Shown here: piece by piece, positions 1 to 5,583 of the stretch
Numbering within the stretch: position 1 is the stretch's first letter
How the letters are laid out: each line of letters begins with the position of its first letter
Assembly: GCF_905203285.1 (NCBI RefSeq)
Contig: NZ_CAJKVK010000110.1
Location: 1-5,583 of the forward strand
DNA from: an uncultured Succinatimonas sp.
GTDB taxonomy: Bacteria > Pseudomonadota > Gammaproteobacteria > Enterobacterales > Succinivibrionaceae
Reading direction: 5' to 3'
Length of the DNA: 5,583 nt
Translations under genes and position numbers: made by a program
The notes under the pieces: generated by a model
Told to the model about the DNA's origin: nothing
What the model saw: the letters and a program-made list of their open reading frames with translations, nothing else
Database searches by the model: none

Positions 1-5
1 ATTGT

Positions 6-19
6 GAGTAACGTTACTC
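6..19. promoter_or_regulatory. Perfect 14-bp palindrome, candidate LacI-family operator upstream of pgm
   Basis: The sequence GAGTAACGTTACTC is identical to its own reverse complement. It has the central CG and flanking A/T symmetry typical of operators for LacI/GalR-family sugar regulators (established for that family). It lies about 120 bases before the pgm start codon in an otherwise AT-rich leader, so control of pgm by a sugar-responsive repressor is plausible inference. The window begins only five bases upstream, so it could instead belong to a divergent gene outside the window. Confidence 0.4.
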
Positions 20-55
20 TTTTTCTAAAAAATTAAGTTTTATCTCACACTTAAA

Positions 56-69
56 AATGAAACGCTTAT
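56..69 (+). promoter_or_regulatory. Cra/FruR-like box upstream of pgm
   Basis: The 14 bases AATGAAACGCTTAT match the enterobacterial Cra consensus (RSTGAAWCSNTHHW, from memory) at every position except the second. Cra controls carbon flow through glycolysis and gluconeogenesis in gammaproteobacteria, which suits a phosphoglucomutase gene. Whether this organism has Cra is unknown, and a degenerate motif can arise by chance in AT-rich DNA. Its CG centre lies about 51 bp, close to five helical turns, from the centre of the palindrome at 6-19. Confidence 0.3.
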
Positions 70-139
70 CCTCACTCTAAAACTTTTTGTAAAATTAAAA
101 AGTACGTGATGAAAAACATAGTTTTTTGAGGTAACTATA

Positions 140-1789
140 ATGGCAATTCACCCTTATGCAGGAAAAAAAGCCCGCGAAGAAGATTTGGTTAATATCCCCC
201 GTTTGATGGCGGCTTATTATTTAAATCACCCCAATGTTGAAAACCCTGATGAGCAGGTAAGTTTCGGAACCTCAGGACATCGCGGAACTTCTCTTAACAG
301 TTCGTTTACCGAGTCCCATATTCTGGCGATTTCCCAGGCAATTGCCGAGTATCGTGCTAAAGAAAATATTACCGGTCCTTTGTACATCGGTATGGACACT
401 CATGCTTTGTCCGAAGCGGCTTTAGCAACTGCAATTGAAGTTTTAGGCGCAAACGGCGTTGAGGTCAGAATTGAAAAAGATCATGGCTACACTCCGACCC
501 CTTCGATTTCTCATGCTATTTTGACTTATAACAAGGGTAGAACTTCAGGTCTTGCCGACGGTATTGTTATTACTCCGTCTCATAATCCTCCTACCGACGG
601 CGGCTTTAAGTACAATCCTACCGACGGCGGTCCTGCAGGAACGGAAATTACTTCATGGGTTCAAGATCGCGCCAATGAGCTTTTAAGAAATAAGCTTGCC
701 GGAGTTAAGCGCGTTCCTTATGAACAGGCCATTAAGCTTTCTAACGTAAAAGAATATGACATGCTCTCTGAGTATGTAGAGGATTTGGGCAACGTTATTG
801 ATTTAGAAGCTATCTCAAAATCAGGAATTCGTTTGGGCGTAGATCCGTTGGGCGGTTCAGGATTATTCTACTGGGATCGCATTGCCGATCGCTATAAGCT
901 CAATATCAAAGTGGTAAATTACCGCGTTGATCCTACTTTCTCATTCATGTGCCTTGATAAGGACGGCAAGATCCGTATGGATTGCTCCAGCCCTTATGCG
1001 ATGGCAGGACTTATTGCCATGAAAGACGATTTTGATATCGCTTTCGGTAACGATCCTGATTATGATCGTCACGGTATTGTTTGTCATTCAGGCTTGATGA
1101 ACCCGAATCATTATTTGTCTGCAGCAATTAACTATATCTACACTCATCGCGAGAATTGGCCCAAAGACGCAATGGTCGGTAAGACCGTAGTTTCTTCTAA
1201 TATGATGAATCGCGTTGCTGAAGGCTTAGGACGCAAGGTCTGCGAAGTTCCGGTAGGCTTTAAGTGGTTCGTTCCTGGATTATTTGACGGCTCTTTGGCT
1301 TTAGGCTGTGAGGAAAGTGCCGGTGCTTCATTCTTAAAGAAAGACGGTAGTGTCTGGACTACTGACAAGGACGGAATCATTGCGGCATTGCTATCAGCCG
1401 AGATGCTTGCCGTGACCGGAAAAGATCCGTCAGAGCATTACAAGGCATTGACCGAGAAATACGGAGCTCCGGTTTATAATCGCGTAGATGCTCCTGCTAG
1501 CGCTAAGCAGAAGTCAGTATTGAAGAAACTTGATCCTTCAGCTGTTGAGGCTTCTACTTTGGCAGGCGAAGAGATCACCGATAAGCTTACCGCAGCCCCC
1601 GGTAACGGTGCGGCTATCGGCGGTTTGAAGGTCGTGACCAAGAACGGTTGGTTTGCCGCTCGTCCTTCTGGTACTGAAAACATTTATAAGATCTACATGG
1701 AAAGCTTCAAGGGACCTGAACATTTAGCTCAGATCGAAAAAGAGGCAACCGAGATTGTTGATGCCGCTTTGAAAAAAGCCGGTGCATAA
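140..1789 (+). CDS. pgm: Phosphoglucomutase, alpha-D-glucose-specific (Pgm)
   Basis: This cytosolic enzyme interconverts glucose-1-phosphate and glucose-6-phosphate through glucose-1,6-bisphosphate, linking glycogen and UDP-glucose synthesis to glycolysis. At 549 residues it is nearly the length of E. coli Pgm (546), and resemblance is continuous from the N-terminal MAIH to the C-terminal helix. Visible landmarks are the FGTSGHRG phosphate-contact segment (42-49), the phosphoserine loop TPSHNPP with catalytic Ser147, the Mg-binding loop DPDYDR (305-310), the sugar-binding loop around E391-E392-S393, and the C-terminal phosphate-binding loop ARPSGTEN (507-514). The sugar loop reads CEES rather than the usual GEES. 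The ATG at 140 is set by a good TGAGGT Shine-Dalgarno eight bases upstream. No strong promoter is visible; TAAAAT at 90-95 is a weak -10 candidate without a convincing -35. A strong terminator directly follows, so the gene is probably monocistronic here. Confidence 0.97.
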   Translation: MAIHPYAGKKAREEDLVNIPRLMAAYYLNHPNVENPDEQVSFGTSGHRGTSLNSSFTESHILAISQAIAEYRAKENITGPLYIGMDTHALSEAALATAIEVLGANGVEVRIEKDHGYTPTPSISHAILTYNKGRTSGLADGIVITPSHNPPTDGGFKYNPTDGGPAGTEITSWVQDRANELLRNKLAGVKRVPYEQAIKLSNVKEYDMLSEYVEDLGNVIDLEAISKSGIRLGVDPLGGSGLFYWDRIADRYKLNIKVVNYRVDPTFSFMCLDKDGKIRMDCSSPYAMAGLIAMKDDFDIAFGNDPDYDRHGIVCHSGLMNPNHYLSAAINYIYTHRENWPKDAMVGKTVVSSNMMNRVAEGLGRKVCEVPVGFKWFVPGLFDGSLALGCEESAGASFLKKDGSVWTTDKDGIIAALLSAEMLAVTGKDPSEHYKALTEKYGAPVYNRVDAPASAKQKSVLKKLDPSAVEASTLAGEEITDKLTAAPGNGAAIGGLKVVTKNGWFAARPSGTENIYKIYMESFKGPEHLAQIEKEATEIVDAALKKAGA

Positions 1790-1806
1790 TTAGTTATTTT
1801 TAGTAT

Positions 1807-1863
1807 AAATCCCTGTTCGTATGGCTCTAAGGGTTAAGACGAACAGGGATTTTTCTTTTTTTT
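1807..1863 (+). terminator. Strong intrinsic terminator after pgm
   Basis: A perfect 14-bp stem pairs 1807-1820 with 1839-1852, with core CCCTGTTCG / CGAACAGGG and an 18-base loop. It is followed by T5-C-T8 running to 1863, the first three Ts also pairing in the stem. The stem begins 17 bases after the pgm stop codon. The tract is T-rich only on the plus-strand side, so it should stop pgm transcription in one direction and separate it from the next gene. The loop is longer than usual, though part of it (CTAA...TTAAG) could fold on itself. Confidence 0.93.
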
Positions 1864-1917
1864 AACGTAAAGAAAGGTTAAGATTCCAACAAGAATAAGA
1901 AGAAAAGGAAATAAATC

Positions 1918-2757
1918 ATGGCATTGACCTTGGATAATGTGGAAGTAAAAAAAGGTTTTTATAAATTGGTTGCGTTAGATATGGACGGTACGGTTTTAAC
2001 CAAAGATAAATCCGTGACGCAAAAAACTAAAGATATACTCAAAAAAGCGCAGGACGAAGGTATAAGACCGGTTATCGTGACGGGACGCCCGCCGTGCGGC
2101 ATCGTAAATTATGCAAAAGAAATGGGGATCTTGCATTCAAATGCTTATGCCGTTTGTTATAACGGTGCGGCGATTGTTGAGCTCAATGATTTTCATGACG
2201 TGTATTCTTTATGCGCCGACGGCAGAAGCATCAAAGAGGTAACTAAACTTGCCCATAAGTTTAACTGCAAGGTTCACGCTTATTCTAAAGCCCGCGGTTT
2301 GGTGATTGAGGATTTAAATCCGGCAACGACCAGAGAAGTGGTTCACTCCGGAGCTCCTTACACGGCCATTGATTTTATGCAGTGTGAAGATAACGAGCCT
2401 TTTTATAAGATTTTAATTGTGGGACCGGATGAGGATTTAGATAAAGTACGTGCCGCAATCTCTCCTTCTTTGCATGAGCTTTTTACGGTTATGCGCTCTG
2501 ATCCGAATTTCCTTGAATTTATTCCTTTTGACGGGACCAAAGGAAAAGCTCTTGGTGAGCTGTGCAAGATTTTAGATATTGAAATAGAACGGACTATGGC
2601 TTTTGGCGATGCTGAAAATGACTGCAAAATGCTGGAAACGGCAGGACTTGGCGTTGCGATGGCAAATGCTATGCCTGAGGCCAAAAAGGCGGCTAAGGCT
2701 ATTACTTTGTCAAATGAAGAAGACGGTGTTGCGGTATTTTTAGAACGTTTTTTATAG
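1918..2757 (+). CDS. Cof/YidA-like HAD-superfamily sugar phosphatase
   Basis: This is a probable cytosolic Mg-dependent phosphatase of the Cof (type IIB cap) branch of the HAD superfamily. All four motifs are present: D21-M-D-G-T with nucleophile Asp21 and acid/base Asp23; Thr55 in VTGRPP; Lys208 in GTKGKAL; and GDAENDCKML with Asp231 and Asp235. The cap lies between about residues 85 and 198. The GRPPCGIVNYAKEMG and YNGAA segments and the ending SNEEDGVAVFLERFL resemble E. coli YidA, which dephosphorylates sugar phosphates in vitro; YbiV-type relatives remain possible and the substrate cannot be read from sequence. Length (279) is normal. The ATG at 1918 has AAGGAA eight bases upstream. Only 54 bases separate it from the preceding T tract, and no clear promoter is seen there (TAAGAT at 1879-1884 is weak). 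It heads a two-gene unit with the ABC transporter. Confidence 0.92.
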   Translation: MALTLDNVEVKKGFYKLVALDMDGTVLTKDKSVTQKTKDILKKAQDEGIRPVIVTGRPPCGIVNYAKEMGILHSNAYAVCYNGAAIVELNDFHDVYSLCADGRSIKEVTKLAHKFNCKVHAYSKARGLVIEDLNPATTREVVHSGAPYTAIDFMQCEDNEPFYKILIVGPDEDLDKVRAAISPSLHELFTVMRSDPNFLEFIPFDGTKGKALGELCKILDIEIERTMAFGDAENDCKMLETAGLGVAMANAMPEAKKAAKAITLSNEEDGVAVFLERFL

Positions 2758-2769
2758 GCTTAAACTTAA

Positions 2770-4566
2770 ATGTTTAAAACTTTATTATTTAAAAGAACAG
2801 CTCAAAAAGAGCTGCATGCAGGGCAGAGCGCTGACAGAAAACCGTCAGACAGTCTGCCGCTTAAAGTTTCGCTGGCATCTTTTTGGCGCATGTTAAAACC
2901 TTATTGGACCAGTAAGGACAGCATGATTTCATGGTTTTTGCTGATTGTTATTATTGCCCTTACCGCAGGTTCAATTTGGATAGCAACCTCTATCAATACT
3001 TGGTATAAGACTTTTTGGGATACTATTCAAAATTATGATGTTGCAGCTTTTAAGCATCAGATTCTAGTATTTGCTTTGCTTGCATCAATTCATGTGGTGG
3101 TTACCGTATATAAAGCCTTTTTACAGTCGCGGCTTGCAATTAATTGGCGTCGCTGGCTTACCGGTAAAGTAATGAATGAATGGCTTGAAAAAAGTACTTA
3201 TTACAAGCTTCAGCTTACGGATAAAAATACCGATAACCCCGATCAGCGTATTGCCGACGATTTAAGTCTATTCGTTAACGCGACCATTGTACTGTTTTTA
3301 GGTACTACTACGGATTTAGCCATGATGGTGACTTTTGCCGTGGTTCTGTGGGATTTATCCGGCAGCGTGGATCTGACTTTATGGAACGGCTATGTTCTGC
3401 ATCTGCCTGACGGTTATCTTTTGTATTTGGCGTTGATTTACTCAGTTGCCGGAACTTTAATTACTTTCATTCTGGGCAAGCCTTTAGTCAAACTTAATTT
3501 CAGGCAACAGCGCTATGAAGCTGATTTCCGTTTCTCGCTTATCCGCGTGCGTGAAAATGCCGAGTCCATTGCTTTATATAAAGGTGAGGAAATTGAAAAT
3601 CTCACTTTAAGAGAACGCTTTTTTAACGTGGTTAAAAACTATATTAGTCTTATTAACTGTCAAAAGCGCCTGGGCTTTTTAACTTTAGGCTATGCGCAGC
3701 TTGCTGTCATCTTCCCGATTTTGATCGCAGCTCCTTTGTATTTTTCCAAAATAATTACGATGGGCAGTATCATGCAGATAAATTCCGCATTCGGGCAAGT
3801 ACAAAGTGCTTTATCTACCTTGGTTGCCAATTTCTCCGATTGGGCTTCGTGGAAAGCGGTAATCGACCGTCTTGCGCTGTTTTTTGACGGTATGGAAAGA
3901 GCCGATAATTTTAAGTGTATAAAGGCACAAAAAGACGGAGTTCAATTTAAGGTTGAAAATCTTGAAGTAAAGACGCAGAGCGGTGAGGTATTAGGTAAAA
4001 ATGTATCTTTTTGCCTTAATCTTGGAGATAGTTTGCTAATTCGCGGACCGTCAGGATGCGGCAAATCCACTCTTATTCGAACTATTGCCGGTATTTGGCC
4101 TTTTTCTTCAGGAAAAGTTACGGAGCCGGCAAGCGGCGAGGTTTTATTTTTAAGTCAAAAACCGTATTTGCCGCAAGGAACTTTGCGTGAGGCGGCAGGA
4201 TATCCTAAAGCTCCGGAAACGCAAGGACTTACTGAAAAATATTTTAAGGCTTTAAATCTTGAGCATTTGCTTCCGCTTCTTGATAAAGAGGATATTTGGT
4301 CGCATATTCTGTCATTAGGAGAGCAGCAGAGAGTTGCTTTTGTTCGGGCTTTATTGTTAAAGCCTAAGCTCTTGTTTTTGGATGAGGCGTCATCCGCACT
4401 TGATGAACGCAGTGAGAATATCGCTTATTCGCTAATTAAAGAAGAATTAAAGGATTCAATTATTGTAAGCGTAGGTCATCGTTCTTCACTTATTGCAAAG
4501 CATGATTTCGCTTTATCTTGTGTCGACGGTAAATGGGAGTTTTCGCGTAGGGAGCTTATAGCGTAG
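2770..4566 (+). CDS. SbmA/BacA-like ABC transporter, fused permease and ATPase
   Basis: This is an inner-membrane half-transporter expected to work as a homodimer. Residues about 35-375 form the SbmA/BacA-like (ABC_membrane_2) domain, with hydrophobic segments near 54-74, 98-117, 173-195, 216-236 and 303-326. It carries the family's NPDQRIADD signature (156-164) and the segment EADFRFSLIRVRENAESIALYKGE (250-273). The ATPase domain has Walker A GPSGCGKST (426-434), Q-loop Gln463, signature LSLGEQQ (514-520), Walker B LLFLDE (534-539), SALD D-loop and switch His570, so it looks active. Relatives include E. coli YddA and mycobacterial Rv1819c, linked to peptide, bleomycin or cobalamin uptake; direction and cargo here are unknown. 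At 598 residues it is longer than YddA, with a polar N-terminal extension of about 30 residues. The start lies 12 bases after the phosphatase stop and has only a weak TAGG Shine-Dalgarno overlapping that stop, suggesting translational coupling. Confidence 0.93.
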   Translation: MFKTLLFKRTAQKELHAGQSADRKPSDSLPLKVSLASFWRMLKPYWTSKDSMISWFLLIVIIALTAGSIWIATSINTWYKTFWDTIQNYDVAAFKHQILVFALLASIHVVVTVYKAFLQSRLAINWRRWLTGKVMNEWLEKSTYYKLQLTDKNTDNPDQRIADDLSLFVNATIVLFLGTTTDLAMMVTFAVVLWDLSGSVDLTLWNGYVLHLPDGYLLYLALIYSVAGTLITFILGKPLVKLNFRQQRYEADFRFSLIRVRENAESIALYKGEEIENLTLRERFFNVVKNYISLINCQKRLGFLTLGYAQLAVIFPILIAAPLYFSKIITMGSIMQINSAFGQVQSALSTLVANFSDWASWKAVIDRLALFFDGMERADNFKCIKAQKDGVQFKVENLEVKTQSGEVLGKNVSFCLNLGDSLLIRGPSGCGKSTLIRTIAGIWPFSSGKVTEPASGEVLFLSQKPYLPQGTLREAAGYPKAPETQGLTEKYFKALNLEHLLPLLDKEDIWSHILSLGEQQRVAFVRALLLKPKLLFLDEASSALDERSENIAYSLIKEELKDSIIVSVGHRSSLIAKHDFALSCVDGKWEFSRRELIA

Positions 4567-4571
4567 ATGAA

Positions 4572-4594
4572 AACCGGAGCGATTTGCTCCGGTT
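4572..4594. terminator. Hairpin between convergent genes, probable bidirectional terminator
   Basis: A perfect 9-bp stem, AACCGGAGC paired with GCTCCGGTT, closes a five-base loop. It starts five bases after the ABC transporter stop and ends 16 bases beyond the stop of the convergent nuclease gene, so it could end both transcripts. The T tract is poor in both directions: the plus strand continues AAAATTTAAAAATTATTT, and the minus strand has only TTTT, two of which pair in the stem. Position and GC-rich stem support the call; efficiency is uncertain. Confidence 0.7.
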
Positions 4595-4610
4595 AAAATT
4601 TAAAAATTAT

Positions 4611-4856
4611 TTAGTTTAAAGCCTTTGCTTCAGCAATTTGTTCATCAGTGCAGTTTAATCCTGCTTTAATTGTTTTCTCTTCTACTCCGATTTTGAGTAA
4701 ACCGCGGATATTTTGCAGAAGGGTCTTTTTGGTTCCTATTTCAATTCCTTCTCTGATTCCGCATTCTTTGAGCGTGGCTTGATCATGCTGGTACTTTTCA
4801 TGCATCTCATAGGCATACCAACGCTCGTCATCCATCGTATACCTTTTCTCTATCAT
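4611..4856 (-). CDS. Candidate intragenic small protein: C-terminal 81 residues of the Rpn nuclease
   Basis: An in-frame ATG at 4856-4854 (Met213 of the nuclease) is preceded, five bases away, by a perfect AGGAGG. Translation there would give an 81-residue protein lacking the whole catalytic core and consisting of the charged helical stretch (WYAYEMHEKYQHDQATLKECG), the REGIEIG linker and the terminal helical domain (KTLLQNIRGLLKIGVEEKTI...). A second start, ATG at 4835-4833 (Met220) with AAAAGG six bases upstream, would give 74 residues. In E. coli, rpn genes have been reported to encode a small C-terminal protein (RpnS) from within, which inhibits the full-length nuclease as an antitoxin. 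The same role here is inference. I saw no convincing separate promoter within about 120 bases upstream, so it may be translated from the full-length mRNA. Confidence 0.55.
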   Translation of the reverse strand: MIEKRYTMDDERWYAYEMHEKYQHDQATLKECGIREGIEIGTKKTLLQNIRGLLKIGVEEKTIKAGLNCTDEQIAEAKALN

Positions 4857-5492
4857 CAATGCCTCCTGTATGAGTCTATCATGTAAGGCTAGTCTGCGTA
4901 CCAGCTCAGGGTCGCTGCTTGTAAGATATGAAAGCCATCGGCAAAAACGATTGACGTTTTTTATATCCTGCGTGTTCTGCTTCTTTATCCATTCTTTCCA
5001 TTTGGGAAGCTCCACGACAAAGATATCCGCATCGTCACTGTAAATTCTACCATAGGTAAGCTCTTGCATCTGATAACGGGTCAGATATGCATCCAAATCA
5101 TCAAATAAATTAAAATTAAGTAAATTTACTATGATGCAGGGTCTTAACACATGATAGCTTTCGCCGCTTTTCAATCTTTCGGTATATAGTTTGCCAAAAT
5201 AATATAGGGAACGCTTGGTCATTTCGTCATTGATGTTTAAAAGTTGGACTTCAACATCAATAATGCTGCCGTCATCGATTTGGGCAAGAATATCCATACG
5301 ACAAGCCTTACCGTCATCCTTAAGTGCATCAACTTCACGATTAAGGAAAGTAAGTTTATTAATGACAATGGAACGGCCCTTTAAATAAGATTCAAAAAGG
5401 GAGTTTAGAAGGGAAATAAGATATTTTTCATGTCCTTTTACACCGAAAAGAGCTTTAAAAAATCTGTCATTAAGGCGGTTTTTTAAGAACAC
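4611..5492 (-). CDS. Rpn-family PD-(D/E)XK nuclease (recombination-promoting nuclease/putative transposase)
   Basis: This is a probable DNA endonuclease of the Rpn/PDDEXK_2 family, often annotated as a transposase. E. coli members promote RecA-independent recombination, cut DNA, and have been reported as antiphage toxins. The fold is recognisable from the start (NDRFFKALFGVKGHEKYLISLLNSLF) through the catalytic core R65-M-D67-I-L and E81-V-Q83, the family's D...ExQ form of the PD-(D/E)XK site, to the RSLYYFGKLYTERLKSGESY helix (94-113). The C-terminal part has the usual charged G-x-x-x-G region (GIREGIEIG, 245-253) and a small helical domain ending at 293. Length matches the E. coli proteins, so it appears intact. 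The start is GTG with at best a weak AAAGAA just upstream; an in-frame TGA lies eight codons before it and no ATG or TTG intervenes. It contains an excellent internal start at residue 213. No terminal inverted repeats mark it as an insertion sequence. Confidence 0.9.
   Translation of the reverse strand: MFLKNRLNDRFFKALFGVKGHEKYLISLLNSLFESYLKGRSIVINKLTFLNREVDALKDDGKACRMDILAQIDDGSIIDVEVQLLNINDEMTKRSLYYFGKLYTERLKSGESYHVLRPCIIVNLLNFNLFDDLDAYLTRYQMQELTYGRIYSDDADIFVVELPKWKEWIKKQNTQDIKNVNRFCRWLSYLTSSDPELVRRLALHDRLIQEALMIEKRYTMDDERWYAYEMHEKYQHDQATLKECGIREGIEIGTKKTLLQNIRGLLKIGVEEKTIKAGLNCTDEQIAEAKALN
4862..4867 (-). promoter_or_regulatory. Perfect internal Shine-Dalgarno AGGAGG inside the Rpn gene
   Basis: On the minus strand these six bases read AGGAGG, complementary to the 16S anti-Shine-Dalgarno, followed by CATTG and then ATG. 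This is the best ribosome-binding site in the window, better than that of any annotated gene start here, and it lies within coding sequence (codons for Gln209-Glu210-Ala211). A second, weaker AAAAGG at 4842-4847 precedes Met220. Gln-Glu-Ala can be encoded without AGGAGG, so its presence with correct spacing suggests use as a start site, but a single chance occurrence cannot be excluded. Confidence 0.6.
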
Positions 5493-5549
5493 GTTCTTTA
5501 TTGTTATGTTGTATCACGATTAATCCTTAGTGTTGATAAAAGAGGCGCC

Positions 5550-5578
5550 ATTCTAAAATAAATTACTTAAATAATAAA
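5550..5578 (-). promoter_or_regulatory. Weak candidate promoter for the Rpn gene
   Basis: On the minus strand TAGAAT (5555-5550) matches the -10 consensus at five of six positions, with a poor -35 (TTTATT, 5578-5573) 17 bases upstream. It would place the transcript start near 5543, leaving about 50 bases of leader before the GTG. The region is very AT-rich, so this may be chance. Confidence 0.2.
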
Positions 5579-5583
5579 TAGTT

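Noticed and set aside
3..49. Possible CRP sites (TGTGA at 3-7, TCACA at 45-49)
   Set aside because: Each is a good half-site only; the partner half at the proper six-base spacing matches poorly (TTACT and TAAGT).
82..103. Inverted repeat ACTTTTT...AAAAAGT in the pgm leader
   Set aside because: Seven-base arms made almost entirely of A and T in AT-rich DNA; too weak for a terminator or clear operator, and it lies upstream of the gene.
589..630. 15-base direct repeat TCCTACCGACGGCGG at 589-603 and 616-630
   Set aside because: It encodes PTDGG twice in the serine-loop region, where E. coli Pgm also has two similar segments (PEDGG and PPNGG); similar codon use explains it.
1144..1723. Three open frames of 61-78 codons on the minus strand inside pgm
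   Set aside because: They lie fully antisense to a clearly conserved gene, resemble no family I know, and are expected by chance in coding DNA.
2403..2684. 93-codon minus-strand open frame inside the HAD phosphatase gene
   Set aside because: Antisense shadow of a gene with intact motifs; no recognisable domain.
4567..5583. Rpn gene as part of an insertion sequence, given its common transposase annotation
   Set aside because: No terminal inverted repeats, target duplications or partner gene are visible on either side, and Rpn proteins are PD-(D/E)XK nucleases, not DDE transposases.

Overview
The window carries four protein genes and suggests a low-to-moderate GC, host-associated gammaproteobacterium. 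The phosphoglucomutase reads like the E. coli Pgm subfamily along its whole length, while the other genes are AT-richer than enterobacterial ones. The mix of a gamma-type Pgm, a YidA-like phosphatase, an SbmA/BacA-like ABC transporter and an Rpn nuclease would fit Succinivibrionaceae (Aeromonadales). That assignment is inference from protein character, not from a marker gene.

Layout. Positions 1-139 are an AT-rich leader with a perfect 14-bp palindrome and a Cra-like box, upstream of pgm (140-1789, +). A strong intrinsic hairpin with a long T tract (1807-1863) closes the pgm unit. A second plus-strand unit follows: a Cof/YidA-type HAD sugar phosphatase (1918-2757) and, 12 bases after its stop, a fused permease-ATPase of the SbmA/BacA-like ABC family (2770-4566). 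A short GC-rich hairpin (4572-4594) sits between this unit and a convergent minus-strand gene (4611-5492) for an Rpn-family PD-(D/E)XK nuclease. Positions 5493-5583 are the AT-rich upstream region of that gene. No stretch over 300 bases lacks a gene, and I saw no tRNA, rRNA, CRISPR array or insertion sequence.

How the genes may work together. Pgm interconverts glucose-1-P and glucose-6-P at the branch between glycogen/cell-envelope synthesis and glycolysis. The YidA-like phosphatase may act on related sugar phosphates, but the terminator makes them separate transcription units. The ABC protein is probably a peptide/antibiotic/cobalamin-type transporter and shares only an operon with the phosphatase.

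The most interesting signal is inside the Rpn gene. Its annotated start is a GTG with almost no Shine-Dalgarno. Deep inside, in frame, there is a perfect AGGAGG five bases before an ATG at residue 213, with a second AAAAGG-ATG pair seven codons later. This is the architecture expected if the gene also makes a separate C-terminal small protein of 81 (or 74) residues, as reported for the intragenic antitoxins of E. coli Rpn antiphage toxins.
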